Origin: a bacterium
GTDB taxonomy: Bacteria; Planctomycetota; UBA1135; GCA-002686595
Assembly: GCA_030428395.1 (NCBI GenBank)
Contig: JAUIDW010000008.1
Location: 1 to 44,631, forward strand
Reading direction: 5' to 3'
Length of the DNA stretch: 44,631 nucleotides
The notes under the pieces were generated by a model. The model made no database searches. It was not told the origin of the DNA and worked only from the letters and a program-made list of their open reading frames with translations. Numbering within the stretch: the first letter of the stretch is position 1; each line of letters opens with the position of its first letter. Of the stretch, positions 16,656-24,023 are shown piece by piece. A program made the position numbers and the translations under genes.

Positions 16656-18062
16656 TCAGCTCGCGAGCAGGTCGACGAGCGCCTGGCTCAGCTCGAGGTA
16701 GGCGGCCTCCGCCTCCGAGCCGGGCACGAGCGTCGGGACGAGGTCGGCGGCCTCGAACGGGTCGGCCACGAGGTCGTACAGCTCGTCGGGCTGCCCCTCC
16801 ACGCGGATCAGCTTGAAGCGCCGGTTGCGGATCGCGTAGTCGTGGTAGTCGTACGGCCCCGGTCCGTTGGGCGAGAAGTGCTCGGCGAAGATGGTCTCGC
16901 GCAGCGGCGGCCGCGTCGGGTCCTGCAGGTACGGGACGAGCGACACCGAGTCGGCCGCGGGGGAGGCGACGCCCGCCAGCTGGGCCAGCGTGGCGTAGAG
17001 GTCCACGATCCCGACCGGGGCGTCGCAGACGCCCGGCGCGATCCCGGGCCCGTCGATCACGAGCGGGACCTGGACGCCGCTCTCGTACAGCGTGCCCTTG
17101 CCGCGCCCGGGCAGGTACGGCGGCTCCACGGCGGCGGTGGCCGTGCCGTTGTCCCCCACGAACACGATCAGGGCCTGCGGGTCCAGGTCGCGCGCGTTCG
17201 CCAGCAGCCGGCCCAGCTCCGTGTCCATGGACTCGGTCATGGCCTTCACGAACTCGGCCACGCTCGGGAGCCCGGGGAGCTGCCCGCAGTAGCTCGTCCC
17301 GCAGGAGTTGCCGCAGAGGTTCGGCGGCGGCGCGTGGAACGGCGAGTGCGGCGCGTGGAGCCCCACCAGGACGAACCACGGCTCGGGCAGCGACTGCATG
17401 GCGGCGATCGCGTCGTTCACGACGTCGTTCGTCGCGTAGCGGTCCGTGAACGCGCTGACTCCGTCGATGGTCTTGTGCCAGTTCCAGTAGTCGCCGTTCA
17501 GGTGGCTCAGGTTGAACAGCGAGCCCGAGAACGCGGCGAAGCCCGAGAAGTTGGGGTGCAGGGGGCTGTCCGTCTGGGCCGCCAGGTGCCACTTGCCGAC
17601 GGCCACGCTCTGGTAGCCGAGGAGCAGCTCGGGGAGCGTCAGCTCCTCGCCCTGCAGGCCGTAGCTCTCGAGCCCCGCGCCGACGTTGCGGCCGATGCCG
17701 GTGCGGAAGCCGAAGCGCCCGGTCATGAGCTGCGCGCGGGCCGGCGAGCAGATCGGGCTCGCCCACGCGCTGCGGAACAGCACCCCGTCCGCGGCGAGCT
17801 GGTCGACGTTCGGCGTGCACGGCGGCGCCGCGCCGAGCCCGTAGCTGCCGACGAGATCGGCGCCCAGGTCGTCCGCCACGACCAGCAGGACGTTCGGCCG
17901 CGTCCCGGTCATGTCGCCGACGCCCTTGTAGGGCACCTCCACGCGGCGGACGCCGGACGGTCCGCCGCCGCCACCACCCGCACCGCCGACGTCGCTGGTG
18001 TCGTGGCCCTGGTACGACACGCTCTGGGGCGCCAGGAGGAACGCTAGGAAGAGGGCGAGCAT
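16656..18062 (-). CDS. Secreted formylglycine-type sulfatase (arylsulfatase-like)
   Basis: A 468-residue protein from the ATG at 18062: a short signal peptide (MLALFLAFLLAPQS), a Gly-rich stretch, then the sulfatase fold from about residue 54 (RPNVLLVVADDLG; metal Asp64-Asp65). The signature is C105-S-P-A-R109 with LMTGR following, i.e. the canonical C-x-P-x-R where Cys becomes formylglycine, so a sulfatase-maturating enzyme is expected elsewhere in the genome. Other family marks are VGKWHL, HAPHSPFHAP, FVGDNG and the C-terminal LYDLVADPFEA. A cluster of cysteines (LCGNSCGTSYC) is unusual. The sulfate ester substrate is unknown. It may be co-transcribed with the aldo/keto reductase, which however has its own -10. 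Confidence 0.93.
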   Translation of the reverse strand: MLALFLAFLLAPQSVSYQGHDTSDVGGAGGGGGGPSGVRRVEVPYKGVGDMTGTRPNVLLVVADDLGADLVGSYGLGAAPPCTPNVDQLAADGVLFRSAWASPICSPARAQLMTGRFGFRTGIGRNVGAGLESYGLQGEELTLPELLLGYQSVAVGKWHLAAQTDSPLHPNFSGFAAFSGSLFNLSHLNGDYWNWHKTIDGVSAFTDRYATNDVVNDAIAAMQSLPEPWFVLVGLHAPHSPFHAPPPNLCGNSCGTSYCGQLPGLPSVAEFVKAMTESMDTELGRLLANARDLDPQALIVFVGDNGTATAAVEPPYLPGRGKGTLYESGVQVPLVIDGPGIAPGVCDAPVGIVDLYATLAQLAGVASPAADSVSLVPYLQDPTRPPLRETIFAEHFSPNGPGPYDYHDYAIRNRRFKLIRVEGQPDELYDLVADPFEAADLVPTLVPGSEAEAAYLELSQALVDLLAS

Positions 18063-18108
18063 GGGGCCCGTTCTACAGCCCCGCGGCCGGTTCAGGTACC
18101 CTCGCGCC
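18063..18108. promoter_or_regulatory. Compact divergent promoter region with back-to-back -10 elements
   Basis: Only 46 bases separate two divergent sulfatase-like start codons. TAGAAC on the minus strand (18075-18070) ends 7 bases before the ATG at 18062. TACCCT on the plus strand (18097-18102) ends 6 bases before the GTG at 18109. The -35 zone of each would overlap the other promoter, so polymerase binding could be mutually exclusive. Both transcripts would be leaderless if these are the true -10 boxes. Confidence 0.45.
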
Positions 18109-19614
18109 GTGTGCACCCTCCCCCCGATCCCGCCCCCGGCACCCCGCGGGCGCCGCGCCGGCCCGCGGTGGGCCTCACCCCGATCGGCGCGCGCGCTCGT
18201 TCTCCTGGGGCTCCTGGGGCTGCTCGGGACGGCCTGCGCCGACGGTGACGAGCCCCGTCCGCCCGCGGGAGCCCCGAACGTCCTCCTGATCACGCTCGAC
18301 ACGACGCGCGCCGACCGCCTGGGCTGCTACGGGTACGCGCCGGCCCGCACCCCGCGGATCGACTCCCTGGCCGCGGACGGGGCGCGCTTCGGGCGGGCCG
18401 TCGCCACGGCCGGCGTGACGCCCATGTCCCACGCGTCGATCCTGACCGGGCTGAACCCCTACCGCCACGGGCTGCGGGTCTTTGCCGGCGGGGCGAGCAA
18501 CCGGATCCGCGACGGCGTGCCCACGCTGGCGAGCCTGCTGCGCGCGCGCGGCTGGCACACCGCGGCCTTCGTCAGCGCCTACACCGTGCAACCCGCCTTC
18601 GGGCTCGACCGCGGCTTCGACCTGTTCGACACCGGCCTCGAGCAGGTGGACCTGTCGTCGAAGGAGCCCCTGCGGGACGCCCGCGCCGGGCACTGGCGGG
18701 ACGCGCGCGCCGTCCCCACCCAGCGGCGCGCGGACGCCACCACCGAGGCCGCCCGCGCCTGGCTGGAGGGGCGGAGGGACGGTGAGCCCTGGTTCCTGTG
18801 GGTGCACTACTTCGACGTGCACGACTTCAACGTCGTGCCCCCCGCGGCCTTCGCGCGCGAGCGCGGGATCGAGTACGACCCCTCCGTGCCGCGCAGCGAC
18901 CCGGTGGCGCGCGAGGCCCTGTACGACCTCGAGCTGGAGTACCTGGACCTCCACGTCGGCGACCTCCTGGACGACCTGGGCGCCCGCGGCTGGCGCGACG
19001 ACACCGTCGTCGTGGTCACCGCCGACCACGGCCAGGGCCTGTCGGACGGCGAGGAGCGCCACGGCTGGGCGCTGCACCGGCTGCTGTACGACTGGTCGGT
19101 GCGCGTGCCGCTGCTGGTCGACGTGCCGGGCGAGCAGGCCGGGGTCGTGGTCGAGGACCTGGTGCGCACGATCGACGTCGTGCCCACGGTGCTCGAGGCC
19201 GCCGGGCTGCCGCCGCCGCCCCACCTCGAGGGCCGCAGCCTGCTGGGCCTCATGCGCGGCCAGCCGGACGAGCCGCGGACGGCGTACGCGGACGCGCTGA
19301 ACACGCTCGACCTGCACGCCCCGCTGAACGGCCTGCCGGAGGCGTGCCGCGACGACCTGTTCGCGCTGGTCGAGGAGCGCTGGAAGCTCGTGCACCACCG
19401 CCACGCGCCGGAGAACGACGAGCTCTACGACCTGGCGGCCGACCCGCTCGAGCTGCACAACGTCGCGGCCGAGCACCCCGCCGAGGTCGCCCGGATGCGC
19501 GCCGCGCTGGCCGCGACCGGCGCGCTGGACGTGCCCGCCGCCGGCGCGGAGGACGGGGGCGCCGAGGTCGACGTCGAGGCGCTCGAGGCCCTCGGCTACG
19601 TCGGCGACCACTAG
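18109..19614 (+). CDS. Sulfatase-superfamily lipoprotein with T-x-M-x-H active-site variant
   Basis: A 501-residue protein from the GTG at 18109, which gives a long basic n-region, a Leu-rich core and a lipobox ending at Cys43 (LLGTAC). An in-frame ATG at 18061 would overlap the divergent gene's start codon and is less likely. Fold marks: NVLLITLDTTRADRLGCYGY (metal Asp64), VVTADHGQGLSDGEERHGW, and LYDLAADPLELHN. The formylglycine motif is replaced by T104-P-M106-S-H108 (VTPMSHASILTG), so it is unlikely to be a genuine sulfatase. It shares the Thr position, lipoprotein anchoring and C-terminal ALEALGYVGD with the gene at 14197-15660, so these two are closer to each other than to the Cys-type enzyme between them. 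Confidence 0.88.
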   Translation: MCTLPPIPPPAPRGRRAGPRWASPRSARALVLLGLLGLLGTACADGDEPRPPAGAPNVLLITLDTTRADRLGCYGYAPARTPRIDSLAADGARFGRAVATAGVTPMSHASILTGLNPYRHGLRVFAGGASNRIRDGVPTLASLLRARGWHTAAFVSAYTVQPAFGLDRGFDLFDTGLEQVDLSSKEPLRDARAGHWRDARAVPTQRRADATTEAARAWLEGRRDGEPWFLWVHYFDVHDFNVVPPAAFARERGIEYDPSVPRSDPVAREALYDLELEYLDLHVGDLLDDLGARGWRDDTVVVVTADHGQGLSDGEERHGWALHRLLYDWSVRVPLLVDVPGEQAGVVVEDLVRTIDVVPTVLEAAGLPPPPHLEGRSLLGLMRGQPDEPRTAYADALNTLDLHAPLNGLPEACRDDLFALVEERWKLVHHRHAPENDELYDLAADPLELHNVAAEHPAEVARMRAALAATGALDVPAAGAEDGGAEVDVEALEALGYVGDH

Positions 19615-19631
19615 CGAGACGGGCGGACCGC

Positions 19632-21317
19632 TCAGCGCGCCGCCGGCCCCAGCTCGCGCAGGCGGCGCTCGACCCGCGCGCGCAGCGCCGCCGAGCCCGG
19701 CGGGGCGCCGGGCCCGTCGAGGGCCGCGCGGACCGCGGCGAGCTCCTCGCGCGCGAGCTCGGGCTGTCCGAGCTCCGCGGCACAGTCGGCCGCGTCGGCG
19801 CGGGCCTCGAGGCGCCGCCCGTCCTCCCCGGGGAGGCCCTGCCAGTCGCCCGCGGACGCCTCCAGGAAGTGGTGCCGCGCCGCCTCGAGGTCGCCCTGCT
19901 GGCGCAGCGGCCGTGCCAGCGCCAGGTGCTGCAGCGCGAAGCCCGCGTCGCGCGGGAAGCCGGGCAGCGGCAGGTGCGTGACCACCAGCAGCGCCAGGAC
20001 CGCCACGGCGCTCTGGCCGAGCGGCCTCCAGGCGCGCTCGCGCCAGCGCGCGGCCCACCAGGCCAGCAGGTGCGCGGCGTAGACGGCGAAGCACCCGACC
20101 AGCACGACGCGGTACCGGCCCAGCACGAACACGGCGACCAGGGCGAAGAGCTGCGACGCGACCAGCACGGCGAACAGGCCGCTGCCGGGCACGCGGCGCG
20201 CGAGCACCATGCCCACCAGCCCGAGCGAGGCCAGCAGCCCGAAGCCCACGAGATCGTGGCGCAGGAACGACGAGTAGCGCCGGGCGAACTCGTAGCTGTC
20301 GCGCACGCCCAGCTCGCGCGCGTGGAGCGCGAGCAGCAGCTTGCGCGCGGTCAGCGCCAGCGTGCGCCCGGGGTGCCGGCGGGCGTGCTCGAGGGCCAGC
20401 GCCGCCATCTGGCGCGAGTCGCGGATCGGCTCCTGGGGGTCGACCGCCCCGTCGAGGTAGTCGCGCAGGCCCAGCCCGACGTCCTCCTCCAGGAACACGT
20501 GCGTCCCGTTGGCCTCGGGCCCGACGCTCTTGTAGAGGTTGCGCCCGCCATTGGTCGAGACCAGCACGAGGTGCCCGCTGACCCGCCAGTTGTGCCAGGT
20601 GAAGGGCGCGAGCGCCGCTGCCGCGCCCAGGGCGAGCAGCGCCGCCGGCGCCAGGCGCGCGCGCCAGCCCGGGGAGCCGCCCCGCCGCCGCCAGGCGAGC
20701 CAGGCGGCGACCAGCGCCGCGGTCAGCAGGGCGTTCGGCTTGGCGGCCGCGGCCAGGCCGAGGAGGACGCCGGCGAGCAGGCAGCGGCCGCGCCCCGGGT
20801 CCGCGTCGCGCCCGGCGAGCACGAACACGAGCGCCGCGTGCAGGAACAGCACGAACCCGCTCGGCAGCACCACGGCGGTCGTGTAGACGAGGAACCCCTC
20901 GACCGCCATCAGCGCGCCGGCGACCAGCCCGACGGGCGTCCCGAACACGCGCCGCGCCCCGGCGGCGAACAGCACGCACGAGGCCGCGCCGAGCACCGCC
21001 TGCAGGATCCGCACGGACTCCTGCGACGCCTCGACGACGTGGAAGAGCAGGCCGAGGCCGTAGCAGTAGAGCGGGCTCAGGAAGTACGGCGCCGCGTCCT
21101 GCCACTGCCCGTGGGCGATCTGCTGCGCGCGCAGCAGGTAGAAGCGCGAGTCGACGATCGGCCCCATGCGGTCGTACAGCGGCCAGGCCGCGTACTGGTG
21201 CAGGAAGAGCAGCCGCACCCCGAGGGCCAGCGCGAAGAGCCCCGCGAGCCCCAGCACCACGCCGGTCGGCACGCGCCGCGGAGGTCCGGGCCGGCCGCCC
21301 CCGGCGGGCGCGCTCAT
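19632..21317 (-). CDS. GT39/ArnT-like membrane glycosyltransferase with TPR-like tail
   Basis: A 561-residue polytopic membrane protein. The N-terminus has a hydrophobic helix (VVLGLAGLFALALGVRLLFL) followed by an extracytoplasmic loop with the Asp typical of GT-C enzymes (GPIVDSRFYLLRAQQIAHG). About nine to ten further hydrophobic segments follow, including VGLVAGALMAVEGFLVYTT and LFALVAVFVLGRYRVVLVG. The last ~90 residues are soluble and helical, with alternating LARPLRQQGDLEAARHHF and AELGQPELAREELAAVR, resembling tetratricopeptide repeats. Such enzymes transfer sugars from polyprenyl-phosphate donors on the outer face of the membrane; donor and acceptor are unknown. Its ATG at 21317 overlaps the phosphatase stop (ATGA), indicating coupling. 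Confidence 0.8.
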   Translation of the reverse strand: MSAPAGGGRPGPPRRVPTGVVLGLAGLFALALGVRLLFLHQYAAWPLYDRMGPIVDSRFYLLRAQQIAHGQWQDAAPYFLSPLYCYGLGLLFHVVEASQESVRILQAVLGAASCVLFAAGARRVFGTPVGLVAGALMAVEGFLVYTTAVVLPSGFVLFLHAALVFVLAGRDADPGRGRCLLAGVLLGLAAAAKPNALLTAALVAAWLAWRRRGGSPGWRARLAPAALLALGAAAALAPFTWHNWRVSGHLVLVSTNGGRNLYKSVGPEANGTHVFLEEDVGLGLRDYLDGAVDPQEPIRDSRQMAALALEHARRHPGRTLALTARKLLLALHARELGVRDSYEFARRYSSFLRHDLVGFGLLASLGLVGMVLARRVPGSGLFAVLVASQLFALVAVFVLGRYRVVLVGCFAVYAAHLLAWWAARWRERAWRPLGQSAVAVLALLVVTHLPLPGFPRDAGFALQHLALARPLRQQGDLEAARHHFLEASAGDWQGLPGEDGRRLEARADAADCAAELGQPELAREELAAVRAALDGPGAPPGSAALRARVERRLRELGPAAR

Positions 21318-21802
21318 GGCGCCGCCCGGGCCTCGCGCGCGGCCGCCACGAGCGCGTCGACGCAGCGCCGGATCGTGTCGAAGGCCTCGTCCCAGTGGTC
21401 GTGGAACAGCGGGTCCTCGATCGGCTCGGCCTCCTGCCCCAGGAGGCGCGTCATCAGGAACGTGCGCCCGCGCAGCCGGGGGTGCAGCGACATGGCGGAG
21501 ACGTGCTCGGCCGTCATGCCGAACACGATCCAGTCGGGGTCGAGCTCGTCGCGCAGGTCGCGGATGAAGGTCGGCCGGAACTCCAGGATCTCCTCGCGCC
21601 CCAGCCCGAGCTTCAGCAGCGCGCGCGCGGACTGCGGGTGGATCTCCTCGGTCTCGTAGGTCGTCGCCGCGGAGCGGACCGGCAGCGGGCAGCCCAGGTG
21701 CCGGGCGTAGAGGTCGGCGAAGGCCGAGCGCACCACGTTCCCCGAGCAGAGGAACAGCACGCCGCTGGCGTCGGCCAGGGTCGATCGGATCTCGGCGTCC
21801 AT
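21314..21802 (-). CDS. Low-molecular-weight protein-tyrosine-phosphatase-like protein
   Basis: A 162-residue protein with the phosphate loop C19-S-G-N-V-V-R25-S (VLFLCSGNVVRSAFADLYA), matching C-x5-R-S. The usual C-x-G-N-x-C-R-S second Cys is Val here, so the protective disulfide of classical enzymes cannot form. The late D-P general-acid motif is present (EPIEDPLFHDH). Middle segments (SAATTYETEEIHPQSARALL, WIVFGMTAEH) fit the fold. It overlaps the downstream GT39-like gene by 4 bases. In exopolysaccharide loci such phosphatases regulate export kinases, but no tyrosine kinase is visible here, so the target is unknown. Confidence 0.85.
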   Translation of the reverse strand: MDAEIRSTLADASGVLFLCSGNVVRSAFADLYARHLGCPLPVRSAATTYETEEIHPQSARALLKLGLGREEILEFRPTFIRDLRDELDPDWIVFGMTAEHVSAMSLHPRLRGRTFLMTRLLGQEAEPIEDPLFHDHWDEAFDTIRRCVDALVAAAREARAAP

Positions 21803-21844
21803 GGGGGTCGCGCGCCGGGGCCTGCCGGAGGCGCCGCGGGCGCG

Positions 21845-21850
21845 TACACT
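21845..21850 (+). promoter_or_regulatory. Candidate -10 (TACACT) for thiD
   Basis: TACACT ends 11 bases before the thiD GTG at 21862. It is the same hexamer as before the ECF sigma gene at 38895. A leader of about 5 bases would result, again with no Shine-Dalgarno. No TPP riboswitch is visible in the short gap. Confidence 0.4.
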
Positions 21851-21861
21851 GCGCCATCTCC

Positions 21862-22677
21862 GTGGCCAAAAGCAAGCGCACCGCCGTCGCCCTGACGGTC
21901 GCCGGGTCCGACCCCGGCGGCGGCGCCGGGCTGCAGGCGGACCTGAAGACGTTCGCCGCGCTCGGGGTCTACGGCGCCTCGGCCGTCACCGCGCTGACGG
22001 TGCAGGACACGACCGGCGTGCACGCCGTGCACGCGGTCGATCCGGACGTCGTCGCCGCGCAGGTGCGCGCCGTCCTCGCCGACCTCGAGCCCGCCGCCGC
22101 CAAGGTCGGCATGCTCGGCAACGCCGCGGTCGCCGCGGCCGTGGCGGACGCCCTGGCGGGCTTCGCGCCCCTCGTCGTGGACCCGGTGGTGCGCTCGTCG
22201 AGCGGCCGCGCGCTGCTCGACGACGCCGGCCTCGACGTGCTGCGCGAGCGCCTGCTGCCCGGGGCCGCCCTCGCCACGCCCAACGTGGCCGAGGCCGCCG
22301 CCCTGCTCGGCCGCACTCCGGAGGAGGTGCTGGAGGACCCCGCCGGCGCCTGCCGCGACCTGCTGGTCCTGGGCCCGCGCGCCGTCGTGCTGACCGGCGG
22401 GCACCGCCCGGGCCCGACGTGCGTGGACCTGTACTGCGACGGGCTCGCGCTGGAGGAGCTGCCCGCCCCCCGCGTCGAGACGGCGAACACCCACGGCACC
22501 GGCTGCACCTTCTCCGCGGCCGTGGCCGCCCACCTCGCGCGCGGCGAGCACCCCGACCGCGCGGTGCGCGCCGCCAAGCGCTACGTCCGCGGCGCCCTGC
22601 TCGCCGCCGACGAGCTCCACGTCGGACACGGCACGGGCCCCCTGCACCACTTCCACCGGCGCGCGAACGCCGACTGA
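21862..22677 (+). CDS. thiD: Hydroxymethylpyrimidine/phosphomethylpyrimidine kinase
   Basis: A 271-residue ribokinase-fold enzyme of thiamine synthesis, phosphorylating HMP and HMP-P. Substrate-binding and fold motifs: ALTVAGSDPGGGAGLQADLK, FAALGVYGASAVTALTVQ, KVGMLGN, VVDPVVRSSSGRALL, and the anion-hole/catalytic THGTGCTFSAAVAA with the base Asp position replaced by Cys-containing GTGC, as normal in ThiD. The GTG start at 21862 is the first possible start giving the full N-terminus. It stands alone between minus-strand genes; other thiamine genes are absent. The C-terminus ends with a His-rich stretch (GHGTGPLHHFHRR). Confidence 0.95.
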   Translation: MAKSKRTAVALTVAGSDPGGGAGLQADLKTFAALGVYGASAVTALTVQDTTGVHAVHAVDPDVVAAQVRAVLADLEPAAAKVGMLGNAAVAAAVADALAGFAPLVVDPVVRSSSGRALLDDAGLDVLRERLLPGAALATPNVAEAAALLGRTPEEVLEDPAGACRDLLVLGPRAVVLTGGHRPGPTCVDLYCDGLALEELPAPRVETANTHGTGCTFSAAVAAHLARGEHPDRAVRAAKRYVRGALLAADELHVGHGTGPLHHFHRRANAD

Positions 22678-22699
22678 GGCGCCCGGGGCGGGCGCCGCC

Positions 22700-23038
22700 T
22701 CAGGGCAGCAGGTCCGGCCAGGGCTCGCCGTTGCGCACGTGGCGGCCGGCCGCGAAGCCGTCGAAGAAGGCGGCGACCAGGGGGTGCTCGACCGGGCGCG
22801 GCTCGGGGTCGGCGTCGAGGCTGGTCTGGGCGGCGTAGGTGCTGTGGGAGGCGCCGTCGACCAGCACGTGGTACCAGGGCTGCTCGCGGGCGGGCTGCGT
22901 GCGGTTCGAGCGGTACCAGGCCTCGCTGGCGCGGCAGACGGGGTCCAGCGCGACCACGACGCCGCGGTAGCCGTAGCGCACGTGCCGGACGAGGTCCCCC
23001 GGCGCGAAGCGCGGCGGCGGGGTGGCCCGCTGGATCAC
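22700..23038 (-). CDS. hspQ: HspQ/YccV-like hemimethylated-DNA-binding family protein
   Basis: A 112-residue beta-barrel protein: FAPGDLVRHVRYGYRGVVV, then LDPVCRASEAWYRSN, then QPWYHVLVDG and HSTYAAQTSL, the standard order of the YccV/HspQ family. In Enterobacteria HspQ is a Lon specificity factor and binds hemimethylated DNA. The GTG start at 23038 forms a GTGA overlap with the stop of the upstream DUF1326-like gene, so the two are coupled. The C-terminal extension (VAAFFDGFAAGRHVRNGEPW) is slightly longer than in E. coli. Confidence 0.88.
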   Translation of the reverse strand: MIQRATPPPRFAPGDLVRHVRYGYRGVVVALDPVCRASEAWYRSNRTQPAREQPWYHVLVDGASHSTYAAQTSLDADPEPRPVEHPLVAAFFDGFAAGRHVRNGEPWPDLLP

Positions 23039-23715
23039 CGCGCGGCGACCGCCGCGCCCGCCGGGGGCAGCGCCACGCGGGAGAGGAACGCGTTGTTCTC
23101 GCCGCGGCGCGCGAAGGAGCGCCCCAGGGTCTCGTCCGCGACGCGGAACAGGTCGCAGTTGCCGACGACGGCCGGGGTCTCCGGCAGCGGCGCGGCGAAG
23201 GGCTCGTACCAGCGGTCGAAGGGCATCTTGCAGCACTGGCGGTCGGGCAGCGTGGTGCCGCGCAGCTCGACCTCGTCGCCGGCCGCGACGCGGAAGGCCT
23301 CGCCGTCGAGCGCGAAGTCGAGCGGTGCCGTGCGGACCTCCGCCACGCGCCCCAGGCGCGCGGGGAAGGCCGCGCGGACGGCGGCGACGGCCGCGGCCCG
23401 CACGCGCGGGTCGGCGGACGCGTCGGCGTACAGCACGCTGCGCGTGCGCGCGCCGTCCTCGGCCAGGTTGCGGTCGGCCGCGAGCACGGCCACGACCACG
23501 GCGCCGGACAGGTCGACGCCCGCCGCGTCGCGCGCGCCCGGGGCGAAGCGCCAGGCCAGCACGGCCTCGCGGCCCTGGGTCGTGTACTCGCCCGCCGCGT
23601 GGCAGGCGCCGGCGTACACGCTCGCGGTGCGGGCCTCGACGTAGTCGGCCGCGGGCCCGGACGGGGCGGCCGCGAGCGCGGGCAGGACGGTCAGGAGGAG
23701 GGTGGCGGTCAGCAT
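23035..23715 (-). CDS. Secreted DUF1326-like protein
   Basis: A 226-residue protein with a signal peptide (MLTATLLLTVLPALAAA). The core reads YVEARTASVYAGACHAAGEY, then REAVLAWRFAPGARD and VDLSGAVVVAVLAAD, resembling DUF1326 proteins as I know them ('...GVLAW...G...G.DL.GL.V.' pattern). The C-terminal part holds DRQCCKMPFDRWYEPF and VGNCDLF, giving three further cysteines. No catalytic residues can be proposed. It is coupled to hspQ and lies 19 bases after a small Cys-rich gene. Family assignment is moderate. Confidence 0.65.
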   Translation of the reverse strand: MLTATLLLTVLPALAAAPSGPAADYVEARTASVYAGACHAAGEYTTQGREAVLAWRFAPGARDAAGVDLSGAVVVAVLAADRNLAEDGARTRSVLYADASADPRVRAAAVAAVRAAFPARLGRVAEVRTAPLDFALDGEAFRVAAGDEVELRGTTLPDRQCCKMPFDRWYEPFAAPLPETPAVVGNCDLFRVADETLGRSFARRGENNAFLSRVALPPAGAAVAAR

Positions 23716-23734
23716 GGCGGGCTCCTGGAGCCGA

Positions 23735-24007
23735 TCAGGCGAGCGAGGGGAACGTCGGGCGGAAGCAGTCGCGCGTCGCGTCGCAGTCCGCGGGCGCCAC
23801 GGCGAAGTGGTCGGGCCCGAGCGCCTGGTGCGTGCGCGCGCACCAGAAGTGGCACGAGCCGTCGGTGATCTCCTCGGCCGAGCGCGGCGGCCCGTCCAGG
23901 AAGAAGTACTTCTTGCTGCGCAGGTGCGCGCAGAGCGGGAAGCTGCGCGGGCTCGCCGGCGGGGCGCCGGCGGGCTGCGGGGCGTCGGTCGGTCGCGGAG
24001 CGGTCAT
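23735..24007 (-). CDS. Small Cys-rich conserved protein of unknown function
   Basis: A 90-residue soluble protein. After a Pro/Ala-rich N-terminus (about 20 residues) comes a conserved-looking core: CAHLRSKKYFFLDGPP, then GSCHFWCARTHQALGPD and ADCDATRDCF. Five cysteines and two histidines in this order could bind a metal, but no named zinc motif fits. I have the impression that similar short proteins with 'C-x-H-L-R-S-K-K-x-x-F' occur in several phyla as hypotheticals. It lies between the aldehyde oxidoreductase genes and the DUF1326-like gene on the same strand with gaps under 20 bases, so it may belong to that operon. Confidence 0.7.
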   Translation of the reverse strand: MTAPRPTDAPQPAGAPPASPRSFPLCAHLRSKKYFFLDGPPRSAEEITDGSCHFWCARTHQALGPDHFAVAPADCDATRDCFRPTFPSLA

Positions 24008-24023
24008 CGTCGGGGTCCTCCGT

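Noticed and set aside
14197-17820. 1,207-codon minus-strand frame covering two other genes
   Set aside because: Only its last ~487 codons, from the GTG at 15660, encode a recognisable protein; the rest is the out-of-frame shadow of the aldo/keto reductase and the Cys-type sulfatase.
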